Below, piece after piece: positions 1-6,379 of a DNA stretch of 9,667 nucleotides; positions within the stretch are counted from its first letter, which is position 1; each line of letters starts with the position of its first letter. The notes beneath the pieces were generated by a model. It saw nothing but the letters and a program-made list of their open reading frames with translations. It was not told the origin of the DNA and did no database searches. The stretch covers positions 1 through 9,667 of the forward strand of contig JAITHM010000118.1 of the NCBI GenBank assembly GCA_031279965.1, given 5' to 3'. Origin of the DNA: Spirochaetaceae bacterium (lineage in GTDB: Bacteria; Spirochaetota; Spirochaetia; Treponematales; Breznakiellaceae). The translations under genes and the position numbers were made by a program.

Positions 1-2
1 AT

Positions 3-1292
3 GTGAGCGAAGTGCTTCCTGTGACGGTAGACACGAGTTCAACGAAGGCTCTTGGCCAGTTGAATGTAACCAACGCTGGTATTCGGATTTCTAACCCGAA
101 TGAGCTTAAAACCTTGGAACTGCCCGCAAACAAAACCAAAGACTTCGCGCTTTCAAGTGATATTGACCTTGACGAAGCCGGCGTGGAATGGGACGGCCCC
201 GAAAATTACAGCGGGAAGTTCTACGGCAACGGCTACACGATTAAGCTTGTTCTGTCAAAAAACACTACCTATGGGGATCCCTCTATATCTGATAAAACTT
301 CGCTTTTTAGCACACTGGGAAATGGTGCCCTGGTGCAGGATATTATTATCGATGCTTCCATAACGGAGGCCGCGAAAGCCCGTAAGGGAAGCACCTATTT
401 TGGCGGTGTTGTAGGAAGAATCTACCTTGGTAGCAGCAACAGCGCCTCTGTTACCTTGCGCGGCATTAAGACGAAAGGGACGCTTGATTTTACCAGCGAG
501 GCGGCCGGTTTTATCCTTGTAGGGGGACTTATCGGGGAATTAGGCGATGCAGGAATTATCAACATTGAAAATTGCGGTTCCGAACTTAACGCTTCAATGG
601 CTTCGTATACATATAATGCGGAGGGCAGGCTTGCCGGATTTGGAGGCTTTATCGGGCGTATTGTGGCAAATAAGGCCAGTCAGACACTTACCGTAAACAT
701 AACTAACAGTTATGCCACCGGTAATTTAAGCGTAGCGGGTAACATTACTACAGCGTCGCTGTTTTGCGGCGGCTTTATCGGGGATGCTTTGACTAATAAT
801 GGAGGTTCCACTCTCAATCTTACTATGAGGAACTGCTATGCCGCCGGTAATATCGCGGTTTCCAACACAGGAGAACTTGTTGCGGCTGGAGAGCTTGGCG
901 CAGGCGGACTTATTGGGTTTGTGTGGAAGACAGCAGGAACTACCAATGTCACTCTGAATAACTGCGCTGTCGTTGGACAGCAGGTTTTGTTGGACTATGT
1001 TGATGACAACACCCCTTACGGCCAGACGCAAAACAACCGCTTCGTTGCCGTGTCTACTGCTGACCCGCCCACTTCGCTGATAATTACCAACGGCATCGCT
1101 AGAAAGGGAATGTTGACAGGCGCCACCCCCGGCACTGGGGATACCAGCGATGGCGCTTTAACTGCTCAAAGCGGCTTGGGCAAAACCGATGAGGAACTAA
1201 AAACGGCAACAACCTGGATAAACGCCAACTGGAGCGATTCCGTCTGGGACTTCTCCGGTCTTCCTTCGGGAAAGTGGCCTACGCTCAAATAG
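3..1292 (+). CDS. GLUG-repeat surface/secreted protein, 5'-partial
   Basis: About 429 residues are visible. The frame is open to the left edge and the first possible codon is a GTG at base 3 with no room for a ribosome site, so the true start and any signal peptide almost certainly lie upstream. Residues about 30-85 resemble the usual lead-in of GLUG proteins (a DIDL strand, a W, then GKFYGNGYTI). Five GLUG-type repeats follow, each opening with a glycine-rich core: GGVVG 134, GGLIG 174, GGFIG 214, GGFIG 256 and GGLIG 301. Several continue into an N-C/S-Y-A-x-G-N strand, as in NSYATGN at 235 and NCYAAGN at 277. The period of about 40 residues suggests a parallel beta-helix. The C-terminus WDFSGLPSGKWPTLK is the typical ending of such proteins. 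The family is mostly cell-surface or secreted; an adhesin or carbohydrate-facing role is inference. The gene converges on tex and ends before a strong terminator. Confidence 0.8.
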   Translation: MSEVLPVTVDTSSTKALGQLNVTNAGIRISNPNELKTLELPANKTKDFALSSDIDLDEAGVEWDGPENYSGKFYGNGYTIKLVLSKNTTYGDPSISDKTSLFSTLGNGALVQDIIIDASITEAAKARKGSTYFGGVVGRIYLGSSNSASVTLRGIKTKGTLDFTSEAAGFILVGGLIGELGDAGIINIENCGSELNASMASYTYNAEGRLAGFGGFIGRIVANKASQTLTVNITNSYATGNLSVAGNITTASLFCGGFIGDALTNNGGSTLNLTMRNCYAAGNIAVSNTGELVAAGELGAGGLIGFVWKTAGTTNVTLNNCAVVGQQVLLDYVDDNTPYGQTQNNRFVAVSTADPPTSLIITNGIARKGMLTGATPGTGDTSDGALTAQSGLGKTDEELKTATTWINANWSDSVWDFSGLPSGKWPTLK

Positions 1293-1320
1293 TTGTTAGG
1301 CTAACGGTCAGTAAATAAAG

Positions 1321-1359
1321 GCGGAGGAAGCGCACGATGTGCGCTTCCTCCGCTTTTTT
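1321..1359 (+). terminator. Strong intrinsic terminator of the GLUG gene
   Basis: A perfect 15-base-pair stem (1321-1335 with 1339-1353) closes a GAT triloop and is followed directly by six T (1354-1359). It lies 29 bases after the GLUG stop codon. On the minus strand the same stem is followed only by an interrupted T tract (CTTTATTT), so it might also stop tex transcripts weakly, but its design favours the plus strand. Confidence 0.93.
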
Positions 1360-1383
1360 CAATTCTGCTGTTTAATATTAGCC

Positions 1384-1405
1384 GCACGGCGCAAAACAGC
1401 CGTGC
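1384..1405 (-). terminator. Possible tex 3' hairpin (weak terminator)
   Basis: A 7-base-pair perfect stem, GCACGGC with GCCGTGC, has an 8-base loop and starts 7 bases beyond the tex stop codon, reading on the minus strand. No proper T tract follows (the next bases are GGCTAATATT). It may be an mRNA 3'-end stabilising hairpin or may work together with the nearby hairpin at 1321-1353. Calling it a terminator is inference from position. Confidence 0.4.
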
Positions 1406-1411
1406 AAGAGG

Positions 1412-3736
1412 TTACCGTTTTAGTTTTTTTAGCGCAGTGGCAAAGGGGTTATACATCGTGCCGTCGTCATCAGCGCGGAACGACCGTTGCTCTGTTTTAG
1501 CACCTTCCGCCTTTTTTACAACAACAACACGCCGGCCTTTCTCCCCTTCAGCCTGCGAAACGCGCCCGCCGGCAGCATGTTTGGAGGCAGACATTTTCCG
1601 CGAAAGGCTTATTCGTCTGCGGTCGGTATCCAGCGAAATAATTTTAAAATCAAACACATCCCCTACTTTAATATGGTCAAGCGGATCTTTTACAAAACTG
1701 TCACTTAATTCAGAAATATGAATTAACGCCGTCTCTTTGATGCCCAGATCAACAAAAGCCCCAAAATCCACAACATTTTTTACCTTACCGGTAACCGTCA
1801 TCCCTTCTTTTAAATCTTCAAACGTCAAAACGCCTTTCTGCATAACCGGTTTGGGGTAGCCTTCGCGCGGGTCACGGCCAGGTTTAAGCAGCTCGTCCAC
1901 AATGTCATTGATCGTCATTTCGCCTACCGAATAGCGGTCTTTAAGCTCATCGCGCCGGGCGGTGGAAAGATGACCTGTATCGGTAATACTCTCCTTAATC
2001 CCCCGTGCAATCTCGTAATTTTCGGGATGCACCCAGGTGTTATCAAGCTGCTCGGAGCTTTCCGGTATTTTAAGAAATCCGGCGCATTGTTCATACGTTT
2101 TCGGCCCCATACCAGGCACGCCGGTAAGTTCGGAACGGGCAATAATTTTGCCTTTTTCATCACGGTACTTGACGATCTTCTTTGCAAGCGAACTATTAAT
2201 GCCAGACACATAGCGCAGTAATGATGCGCTTGCCGTATTAAGATTTACTCCTACATTGTTAACAACCGACGAAACAACTTCATCAAGCGATTCGATAAGG
2301 CGGCGCTGGTTTACATCGTGCTGATAAAGCCCCACGCCGATAGACTGCGGCGGCACCTTTACAAGCTCGGCAAGCGGGTCTTGCAGCCGCCGCCCAATCG
2401 AAATTGCTCCCCGTACGGTAAGATCAAGTTCAGGGAACTCTTCGCGGGCAACATCAGACGCGGAATAAACTGATGCGCCGTCTTCATCAACAACAGTCCA
2501 CAGTACATCAAGTTGATTATCAGCAATTACTGCGGCAATTATCTCTTGCGCCTCTTTACTGCCTGTTCCGTTTCCAATGGCTGCAAGCTGAATGTTATAA
2601 GTCTTTATTGCTTGCAGCAGCGCGCTTTTCGCTTCTTCAAGCTTATGATGATAGACAACAAAGTTGTGCAGATATTTTCCTGTATCATCAAGGCACACAC
2701 ACTTGGTACCGGTACGCAGGCCAGGGTCAACGCCGAGAACCCGCGTTCCTTTTATCGGCTGCTGCATAAGCAAGTTGCGTAAATTTTGACTGAATACACT
2801 GATGCCGTGAGTATCTGCGCCGTCGGATTTATCCCCTCGTATCTCGCGGATAACCGCCGGGGACAAAAGCCGCGTTACACCATCCGCCAGCGCTTCCTGA
2901 TGATAGCTGTTATGAATTTCGTACCTGGTTTTAAGCTGAAGCACGGCTTCTGCTTCATCAACATCAATCGTAACATCAAGCTTACCCTCGCGTTCACCGC
3001 GGTTTATTGCAAGTATCCTGTGCGCCTTAATTTCGGCAAGGCGTTCCGTGTAATCCCAATACATTTGATAGACAGAAGTCTTTTTATCAGCTTCATTCCC
3101 CACGCCCTTTACAATGATTTTCCCATCGCTTTCGTAAAACTTTTTGATCTGGGCGCGATTATCAGCGTCTTGTGCTACACGCTCGGCGACAATGTCCATT
3201 GCTCCCTGAAGCGCATCCTCAACACCGGCAACAGAAAGCTCGGGATTTTCTGTATTTTCAACAACAAACTCGCGGGCTTTCCCGCGTAAAGTTTCGCCGC
3301 CAAGCTCGCACATGGCATCAGCGAGCGGTTCAAGGCCGCGTTCAATAGCAAGCATGCCCCGCGTTTTCTTTTTTCGCTTGTAAGGTGAGTATATGTCTTC
3401 AAGCTCGGCGAGCGTGGAAGCTTTGGTAATGTTTTCGTAGAGTGGTTCGGTAAGCTTTCCCTGTTCAAAAATCCCCCGGATAATTTCAATGCGCCGTTCT
3501 TCCAGGTTGTTCAAGCTTCCCCAGGAATGTTCAATAGTGCGTATTTGAACTTCGTCCAAGCTGCCGGTTGCTTCCTTGCGGTAACGTGCGATAAAGGGAA
3601 CGGTACTTCCCTCATTAAGAAGTCCAATTACCACTGAAACCTGCCCCATGTTCACTGTAAGCACTTCTGCAATACGCTTCATAATGCTTACTTCGTTGAT
3701 TTTGAGGCCATCAATAAATTCTTGATTTATTTCCAT
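1412..3736 (-). CDS. tex: Tex, S1 RNA-binding transcription accessory protein
   Basis: Tex is a cytoplasmic nucleic-acid-binding protein conserved across bacteria; its exact function is unsettled, but it affects transcription and toxin expression in several pathogens. From the chosen ATG it has 774 residues, close to the usual length of about 770-780. Domain order is complete. The N-terminal helical region carries the signature VPFIARYRKEATGSLDE (about 46-62). A YqgF/RNase H-like domain starts at VLGVDPGLRTGTK (about 333-345) and continues through GNGTGSKE. Two helix-hairpin-helix motifs follow (about 500-558, including VPGMGPKTYEQCAGF). An S1 domain (about 645-714) has the pattern GKVKNVVDFGAFVDLG and ends RRRISLSRK. 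A basic tail finishes with PFATALKKLKR. The ATG at 3736 is chosen because an AGGGA ribosome site sits 6 bases upstream. A TTG at 3784 is in frame but overlaps the tRNA region. An ATG 18 codons further in, before KRIAEVL, is an alternative. The gene probably shares a transcript with tRNA-Ile. Confidence 0.96.
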   Translation of the reverse strand: MEINQEFIDGLKINEVSIMKRIAEVLTVNMGQVSVVIGLLNEGSTVPFIARYRKEATGSLDEVQIRTIEHSWGSLNNLEERRIEIIRGIFEQGKLTEPLYENITKASTLAELEDIYSPYKRKKKTRGMLAIERGLEPLADAMCELGGETLRGKAREFVVENTENPELSVAGVEDALQGAMDIVAERVAQDADNRAQIKKFYESDGKIIVKGVGNEADKKTSVYQMYWDYTERLAEIKAHRILAINRGEREGKLDVTIDVDEAEAVLQLKTRYEIHNSYHQEALADGVTRLLSPAVIREIRGDKSDGADTHGISVFSQNLRNLLMQQPIKGTRVLGVDPGLRTGTKCVCLDDTGKYLHNFVVYHHKLEEAKSALLQAIKTYNIQLAAIGNGTGSKEAQEIIAAVIADNQLDVLWTVVDEDGASVYSASDVAREEFPELDLTVRGAISIGRRLQDPLAELVKVPPQSIGVGLYQHDVNQRRLIESLDEVVSSVVNNVGVNLNTASASLLRYVSGINSSLAKKIVKYRDEKGKIIARSELTGVPGMGPKTYEQCAGFLKIPESSEQLDNTWVHPENYEIARGIKESITDTGHLSTARRDELKDRYSVGEMTINDIVDELLKPGRDPREGYPKPVMQKGVLTFEDLKEGMTVTGKVKNVVDFGAFVDLGIKETALIHISELSDSFVKDPLDHIKVGDVFDFKIISLDTDRRRISLSRKMSASKHAAGGRVSQAEGEKGRRVVVVKKAEGAKTEQRSFRADDDGTMYNPFATALKKLKR

Positions 3737-3742
3737 TCGTAG

Positions 3743-3747
3743 TCCCT
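3743..3747 (-). promoter_or_regulatory. Ribosome-binding site of tex
   Basis: Reading on the minus strand, AGGGA lies 6 bases before the ATG at 3736 and directly abuts the base of the hairpin at 3748-3780. It fixes the tex start at 3736 rather than at the in-frame TTG at 3784. Its accessibility could depend on how that hairpin is folded or processed. Confidence 0.75.
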
Positions 3748-3780
3748 GCCGTAAGCCTTTGTAAAACAAAGACTTACGGC
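3748..3780 (-). promoter_or_regulatory. Long hairpin between tRNA-Ile and tex
   Basis: On the minus-strand RNA, GCCGUAAG (3780-3773) pairs with CUUACGGC (3755-3748). The pairing continues through a U-G wobble (3772/3756) and six more pairs to a UUU triloop, giving a continuous 15-base-pair stem. On the plus strand the wobble becomes a C-A mismatch, so the structure fits transcription on the minus strand. It begins 4 bases after the mature tRNA 3' end and ends against the tex ribosome site. No T tract follows, so it is not a classical intrinsic terminator. It may be an RNase III or 3'-processing element, or may protect the 5' end of processed tex mRNA; that role is inference. Confidence 0.7.
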
Positions 3781-3784
3781 ACAA

Positions 3785-3858
3785 TGGGCCAGATAAGAGT
3801 TGAACTTATGACCCCTGCCTTATCAGAGCAGTGCTCTAACCAACTGAGCTACTGGCCC
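3785..3858 (-). tRNA. tRNA-Ile (anticodon GAU)
   Basis: A complete 74-base cloverleaf can be read on the minus strand. The acceptor stem GGGCCAG pairs with CTGGCCC. The D arm is GCTC-AGTTGGTTA-GAGC. The anticodon stem CTGCT/GGCAG (one T-G wobble) carries the loop CTGATAA, so the anticodon is GAT, decoding AUC and AUU. The variable loop is 5 bases, and the T arm ATAAG/CTTAT has the loop TTCAACT. The discriminator base is A. CCA is not encoded (TTGT follows), so it must be added enzymatically. The gene stands alone, not in an rRNA spacer, has its own promoter-like sequence, and is followed 48 bases later by the tex start codon. Confidence 0.97.
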
Positions 3859-3859
3859 A

Positions 3860-3879
3860 ATGCGATTTTACAATCGCAT
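3860..3879 (-). promoter_or_regulatory. 5' leader hairpin of the tRNA-Ile precursor
   Basis: A perfect 8-base-pair stem, ATGCGATT with AATCGCAT, encloses a GTAA tetraloop in the minus-strand RNA. One base separates it from the first base of mature tRNA-Ile. From the predicted -10 box, transcription would begin at about 3877-3879, so the hairpin would form the very 5' end of the precursor and would be removed by RNase P. Confidence 0.6.
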
Positions 3880-3883
3880 GCCT

Positions 3884-3913
3884 AGTCTACATGACCGGTT
3901 CTTTTTTTGTCAA
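3884..3913 (-). promoter_or_regulatory. Sigma70-type promoter of tRNA-Ile (and probably tex)
   Basis: On the minus strand a perfect TTGACA (-35, 3913-3908) is followed by an A-rich 18-base spacer and TAGACT (-10, 3889-3884, 4 of 6 consensus). The predicted start near 3877 is about 19 bases upstream of the mature tRNA. No strong terminator is visible between rlmN and this promoter, so read-through from rlmN is also possible. Confidence 0.65.
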
Positions 3914-3982
3914 CCGCCCTGTCTGTTCTCACTACCTAGAGGTTTTCGCTGGCCGCAAAACTGGACAAGGCGGCATTCTTTT

Positions 3983-5011
3983 TCAAGCTGTTGTGCGCGG
4001 TAACAGCCCAAGCTGCCCGCAAGCGCCGGAAATTTTCCGGCCTTTTTCTTTGCGAATTTCAGTTTTAATGCCGTGTTCTTCAAGCGTGTGCCGGAGTGTT
4101 TTAACTTCGTCTGGATGCGGTGAACGCAGCGGAACATCTTGAAACAGAAGTCCCGGTATGGAATTCCACGGAATTAAATTGACCAAAACATCTAATCCCC
4201 GCGCAAAAGACGCGAGCGCCGCCGCCTGCTGTCTACCAGTGTTTACACCGCCAAGGACTACTGTTTCAAGTGTAATTCGATGTCTTGTCGCCCGCTGATA
4301 CTCAAACAGGGCGTCTTTAAGATCAGAAAGCGGATAGGCCGCACAGCCGGGCATAATCGCATTACGAAGCTGTTGATCTGCTGTAGGCACTGATACCGCC
4401 AGGCGTACCGCCGGACACGTTTCCGCAAGCTGCCGGATGCCGGGAATAATGCCGCAGGTTGAAACAGTAACGCGCCGCTTTGAAAAGCCGCTGCACAACA
4501 CAGAGAGCGCACGGTGTAATTCGGTTAAGTTCAAAAGCGGTTCACCCATCCCCATGAACACAATATTTGAGATTGTACCGTAACGTGCAAAATGGTAGAA
4601 TTGCTCAACGATTTCCGCAGAATTAAGATTGCGAAAAAATCCAAGACTGCCGGTTTTGCAAAACACACAGCCCATTGGGCAGCCAGCCTGTGTCGAAAGA
4701 CAAGCGGTTTTTCGTCCGGTGCCATCGGTTAAAAGCACCGACTCAATCAAACTGCCATCCTGCAATTTGATTTGAGCTTTGACGGCATTATTATCATCGT
4801 CCAGCAGCGTAGATACCTCTGTTGTGCGTAAAAGAAAATGTGCAGAAAGGTCTTCACGCAACGTTTGCGGCAGGTTTGTCATCTCACTGAACGAAAACAC
4901 CCCCTTTCGCAGCCAGTCAAAAATTTGGCGGGCGCGAAATGAGGGAAGCGGCGACAGCAGTTTTTCGATTTCTTCCTGAGGAATACCGCTGAGTATTCTC
5001 GTTCCATTCAT
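3983..5011 (-). CDS. rlmN: Dual-specificity rRNA/tRNA adenine-C2 methyltransferase RlmN
   Basis: RlmN is a radical-SAM enzyme that makes 2-methyladenosine at A2503 of 23S rRNA and at A37 of some tRNAs. The 342-residue product has the expected parts. The CxxxCxxC cluster motif is CPMGCVFC (C111, C115, C118). C104, in TACLSTQAG, corresponds by spacing to E. coli C118. The methyl-carrying cysteine is C331 in GACGQLG. VFMGMGEPLLN (about 151-161) and NLIPWNS are also family signatures. The N-terminal helical RNA-binding region covers about residues 1-85. In the usual SLHA segment this protein reads SVPTAD, a local divergence. The ATG at 5011 is chosen because it follows the upstream stop codon by one base (TAG-C-ATG), suggesting translational coupling. 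A GTG 11 codons earlier would overlap the upstream gene. The ribosome site is weak. It is the last gene of the four-gene operon. Confidence 0.95.
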   Translation of the reverse strand: MNGTRILSGIPQEEIEKLLSPLPSFRARQIFDWLRKGVFSFSEMTNLPQTLREDLSAHFLLRTTEVSTLLDDDNNAVKAQIKLQDGSLIESVLLTDGTGRKTACLSTQAGCPMGCVFCKTGSLGFFRNLNSAEIVEQFYHFARYGTISNIVFMGMGEPLLNLTELHRALSVLCSGFSKRRVTVSTCGIIPGIRQLAETCPAVRLAVSVPTADQQLRNAIMPGCAAYPLSDLKDALFEYQRATRHRITLETVVLGGVNTGRQQAAALASFARGLDVLVNLIPWNSIPGLLFQDVPLRSPHPDEVKTLRHTLEEHGIKTEIRKEKGRKISGACGQLGLLPRTTA

Positions 5012-5012
5012 G

Positions 5013-5882
5013 CTATTTTTTATGGATCCGGTTCCAGACTGCACGCCCCTTTTCTGACAATAAATGATGGATATTTTGATAGGGGAGCTCTACTTCGATA
5101 ATACCATAGCTATACGGAGCAACTTGGTAGGGATTCCATGCAAATCCCAGGCCCGCAGGAGTGACAAAAAAATTTTCAGCAGGTATCTCAATAGAATTTT
5201 CAAAAAAACCAAGCATCTGTAATGATGTTTCCGGCTTTGCAGACATACCAAGCCTTTCAGCAAAGGTTTTTTTAAGCGTAGTTTCCATGATTTTTTTAAG
5301 CTCATTCATTGCCGCAGGCATAAAAAGCTCGGAAAAGCGCAGCCGGTTCAATGCGTGCGTGTCAAGCACAAAAAATTCTTTTTCCTGCATACCGTGCGCT
5401 CCACCGTCATACATAGAACGAAAACGTTCAATAACAAGAATACCTTTATGGTAAAGTGTTCCGGTTCCTGTTTCATGATACTCCCATTGGAGAGGAGCAC
5501 TTTCAAGAGCGCCGCCGGAAGGGTATACGTCATTATATTTTTTTTTAATTGCAGCGAACCGTTCTTCCGCATAACGGCGGCATGTCATTCCATCGTAAAG
5601 CGTTTTGTTAAGCAGGGTCTGCACAGCTCCACTCTGTATGTCAAGCAGATTTACAGAAAAGTCTAATTTAGGGCTTCGCGCTCTTAGTTCAGGTATCAAC
5701 GGAATAGTTTCTTCCAGGAAATACATACGGTAGGTGCTGTTTCTTTCCGCATCTTCGTACCAGCCGCCTTTTTTTGCACCAGATTGAAGTGTAGCACATG
5801 AATCAAGACTCAGCAGCGCAAGCAAAACTACAGGAATTAAAAAAAACAACGATTGAACATTGCGAAATTCCGGCAATGGCAT
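5013..5882 (-). CDS. Lipoprotein with RsiV-like DUF3298 domain
   Basis: A 289-residue exported protein. Residues 11-26 are strongly hydrophobic and end in a loose lipobox, LSLDSC, with C29 as the likely lipidated cysteine; spirochaetal lipoboxes tolerate such variation. The mature part resembles the DUF4163/DUF3298 arrangement found in RsiV and in some peptidoglycan deacetylases. YDGGAHG (158-164) matches the typical Y-x-GGAHG turn. FFVTPAGLGFAWNPYQVAPY (238-257), followed by GIIEVELPY, is a typical DUF3298 ending. In RsiV this domain binds lysozyme; whether this protein senses or binds anything is unknown, and there is no transmembrane anti-sigma region or adjacent sigma factor. The start ATG is 3 bases after the upstream stop codon. 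No clear ribosome site is visible, so coupling is likely. The neighbours point to an envelope role. Confidence 0.8.
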   Translation of the reverse strand: MPLPEFRNVQSLFFLIPVVLLALLSLDSCATLQSGAKKGGWYEDAERNSTYRMYFLEETIPLIPELRARSPKLDFSVNLLDIQSGAVQTLLNKTLYDGMTCRRYAEERFAAIKKKYNDVYPSGGALESAPLQWEYHETGTGTLYHKGILVIERFRSMYDGGAHGMQEKEFFVLDTHALNRLRFSELFMPAAMNELKKIMETTLKKTFAERLGMSAKPETSLQMLGFFENSIEIPAENFFVTPAGLGFAWNPYQVAPYSYGIIEVELPYQNIHHLLSEKGRAVWNRIHKK

Positions 5883-5885
5883 AGA

Positions 5886-6374
5886 TTAAAACCAAACACG
5901 TGCGCCAATGGAACCGGTGCCTGAAAATCCGCTTCCGCCAATCAAACCTGGCGAAGGCAGGAATTGCAATCCCCATGTCGGAGCCATTTGGAGAAAAATA
6001 TCAAATTTGGGGAATTTCAGATCTAAGCCTACCGGAATTCTGCCGCCTAAATGAAGGTTGTTAAAATCAAAATTGGTATCGAAAAAAAAGCCTACGCCGG
6101 CAAACAGTTTTAAAGCTCCCTGTCCAACTCTCGTCAATACAGGATCGAAGACCCAATAATCACCGGTAAGACCGATGCCGCCGCCATAATTCGTGTAAAG
6201 ATAATTAAACGCAAAGTGAATATCTTTGGATGTACTTACCAAAAACGAAACATTTGACGTATAACTGCCATAGTAAAAAAGTCCGCCATACTGTAGTCCC
6301 AGACCTAAAGAATAGCTTTTTGCAGCTCCGGCAGAGCACAGCAGCACGGCAAGTACGACAATTTTTTTATTCAT
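5886..6374 (-). CDS. Small outer-membrane beta-barrel protein, spirochaetal type
   Basis: A 162-residue protein with a Sec signal peptide (MNKK, hydrophobic 5-18, probable cleavage near AAKS at 17-20). The rest alternates short aromatic- and glycine-rich strands, as in LGLGLQYGGLFYYGSY and LKLFAGVGFFFDTNF. It ends in an aromatic residue (GARVWF), as many outer-membrane barrels do for assembly. The patterns GGRIPVGLDLKF, FDIFLQMAPTWGL and a terminal RVWF resemble the Borrelia BAPKO_0422/DUF3996 barrel family; I recall this resemblance and could not test it. Eight strands are plausible from the length. The function is unknown. The start is supported by AAGGTG about 10 bases upstream, inside the tail of the preceding gene. 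It lies 5 bases after the FKBP stop codon, and its folding might be served by that periplasmic isomerase. Confidence 0.72.
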   Translation of the reverse strand: MNKKIVVLAVLLCSAGAAKSYSLGLGLQYGGLFYYGSYTSNVSFLVSTSKDIHFAFNYLYTNYGGGIGLTGDYWVFDPVLTRVGQGALKLFAGVGFFFDTNFDFNNLHLGGRIPVGLDLKFPKFDIFLQMAPTWGLQFLPSPGLIGGSGFSGTGSIGARVWF

Positions 6375-6379
6375 GCTGA

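Noticed and set aside
2786..3289. A 167-codon open frame on the plus strand
   Set aside because: It lies wholly inside tex on the opposite strand, has no recognisable domain or ribosome site, and is explained as a shadow of the real coding frame.
3748..3780. Hairpin after tRNA-Ile as an intrinsic terminator
   Set aside because: No T tract follows the stem on the minus strand; the next bases are the AGGGA of the tex ribosome site.
3737..3784. Longer tex start at the in-frame TTG at 3784
   Set aside because: The extra 16 residues are encoded by the hairpin between the tRNA and tex, are not Tex-like, and have no ribosome site. AGGGA upstream of the ATG at 3736 explains the start better.
3952..3974. 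GCCGC/GCGGC hairpin just downstream of rlmN as its terminator
   Set aside because: The stem is only 5 base pairs with a 13-base loop and no T tract on the minus strand, so it cannot be supported.
6318..6374. The barrel protein as a lipoprotein (LLC at residues 11-13)
   Set aside because: The cysteine comes too early and has Leu at the -1 position, which is unsuitable for signal peptidase II; a Sec signal cleaved near residue 20 fits better.
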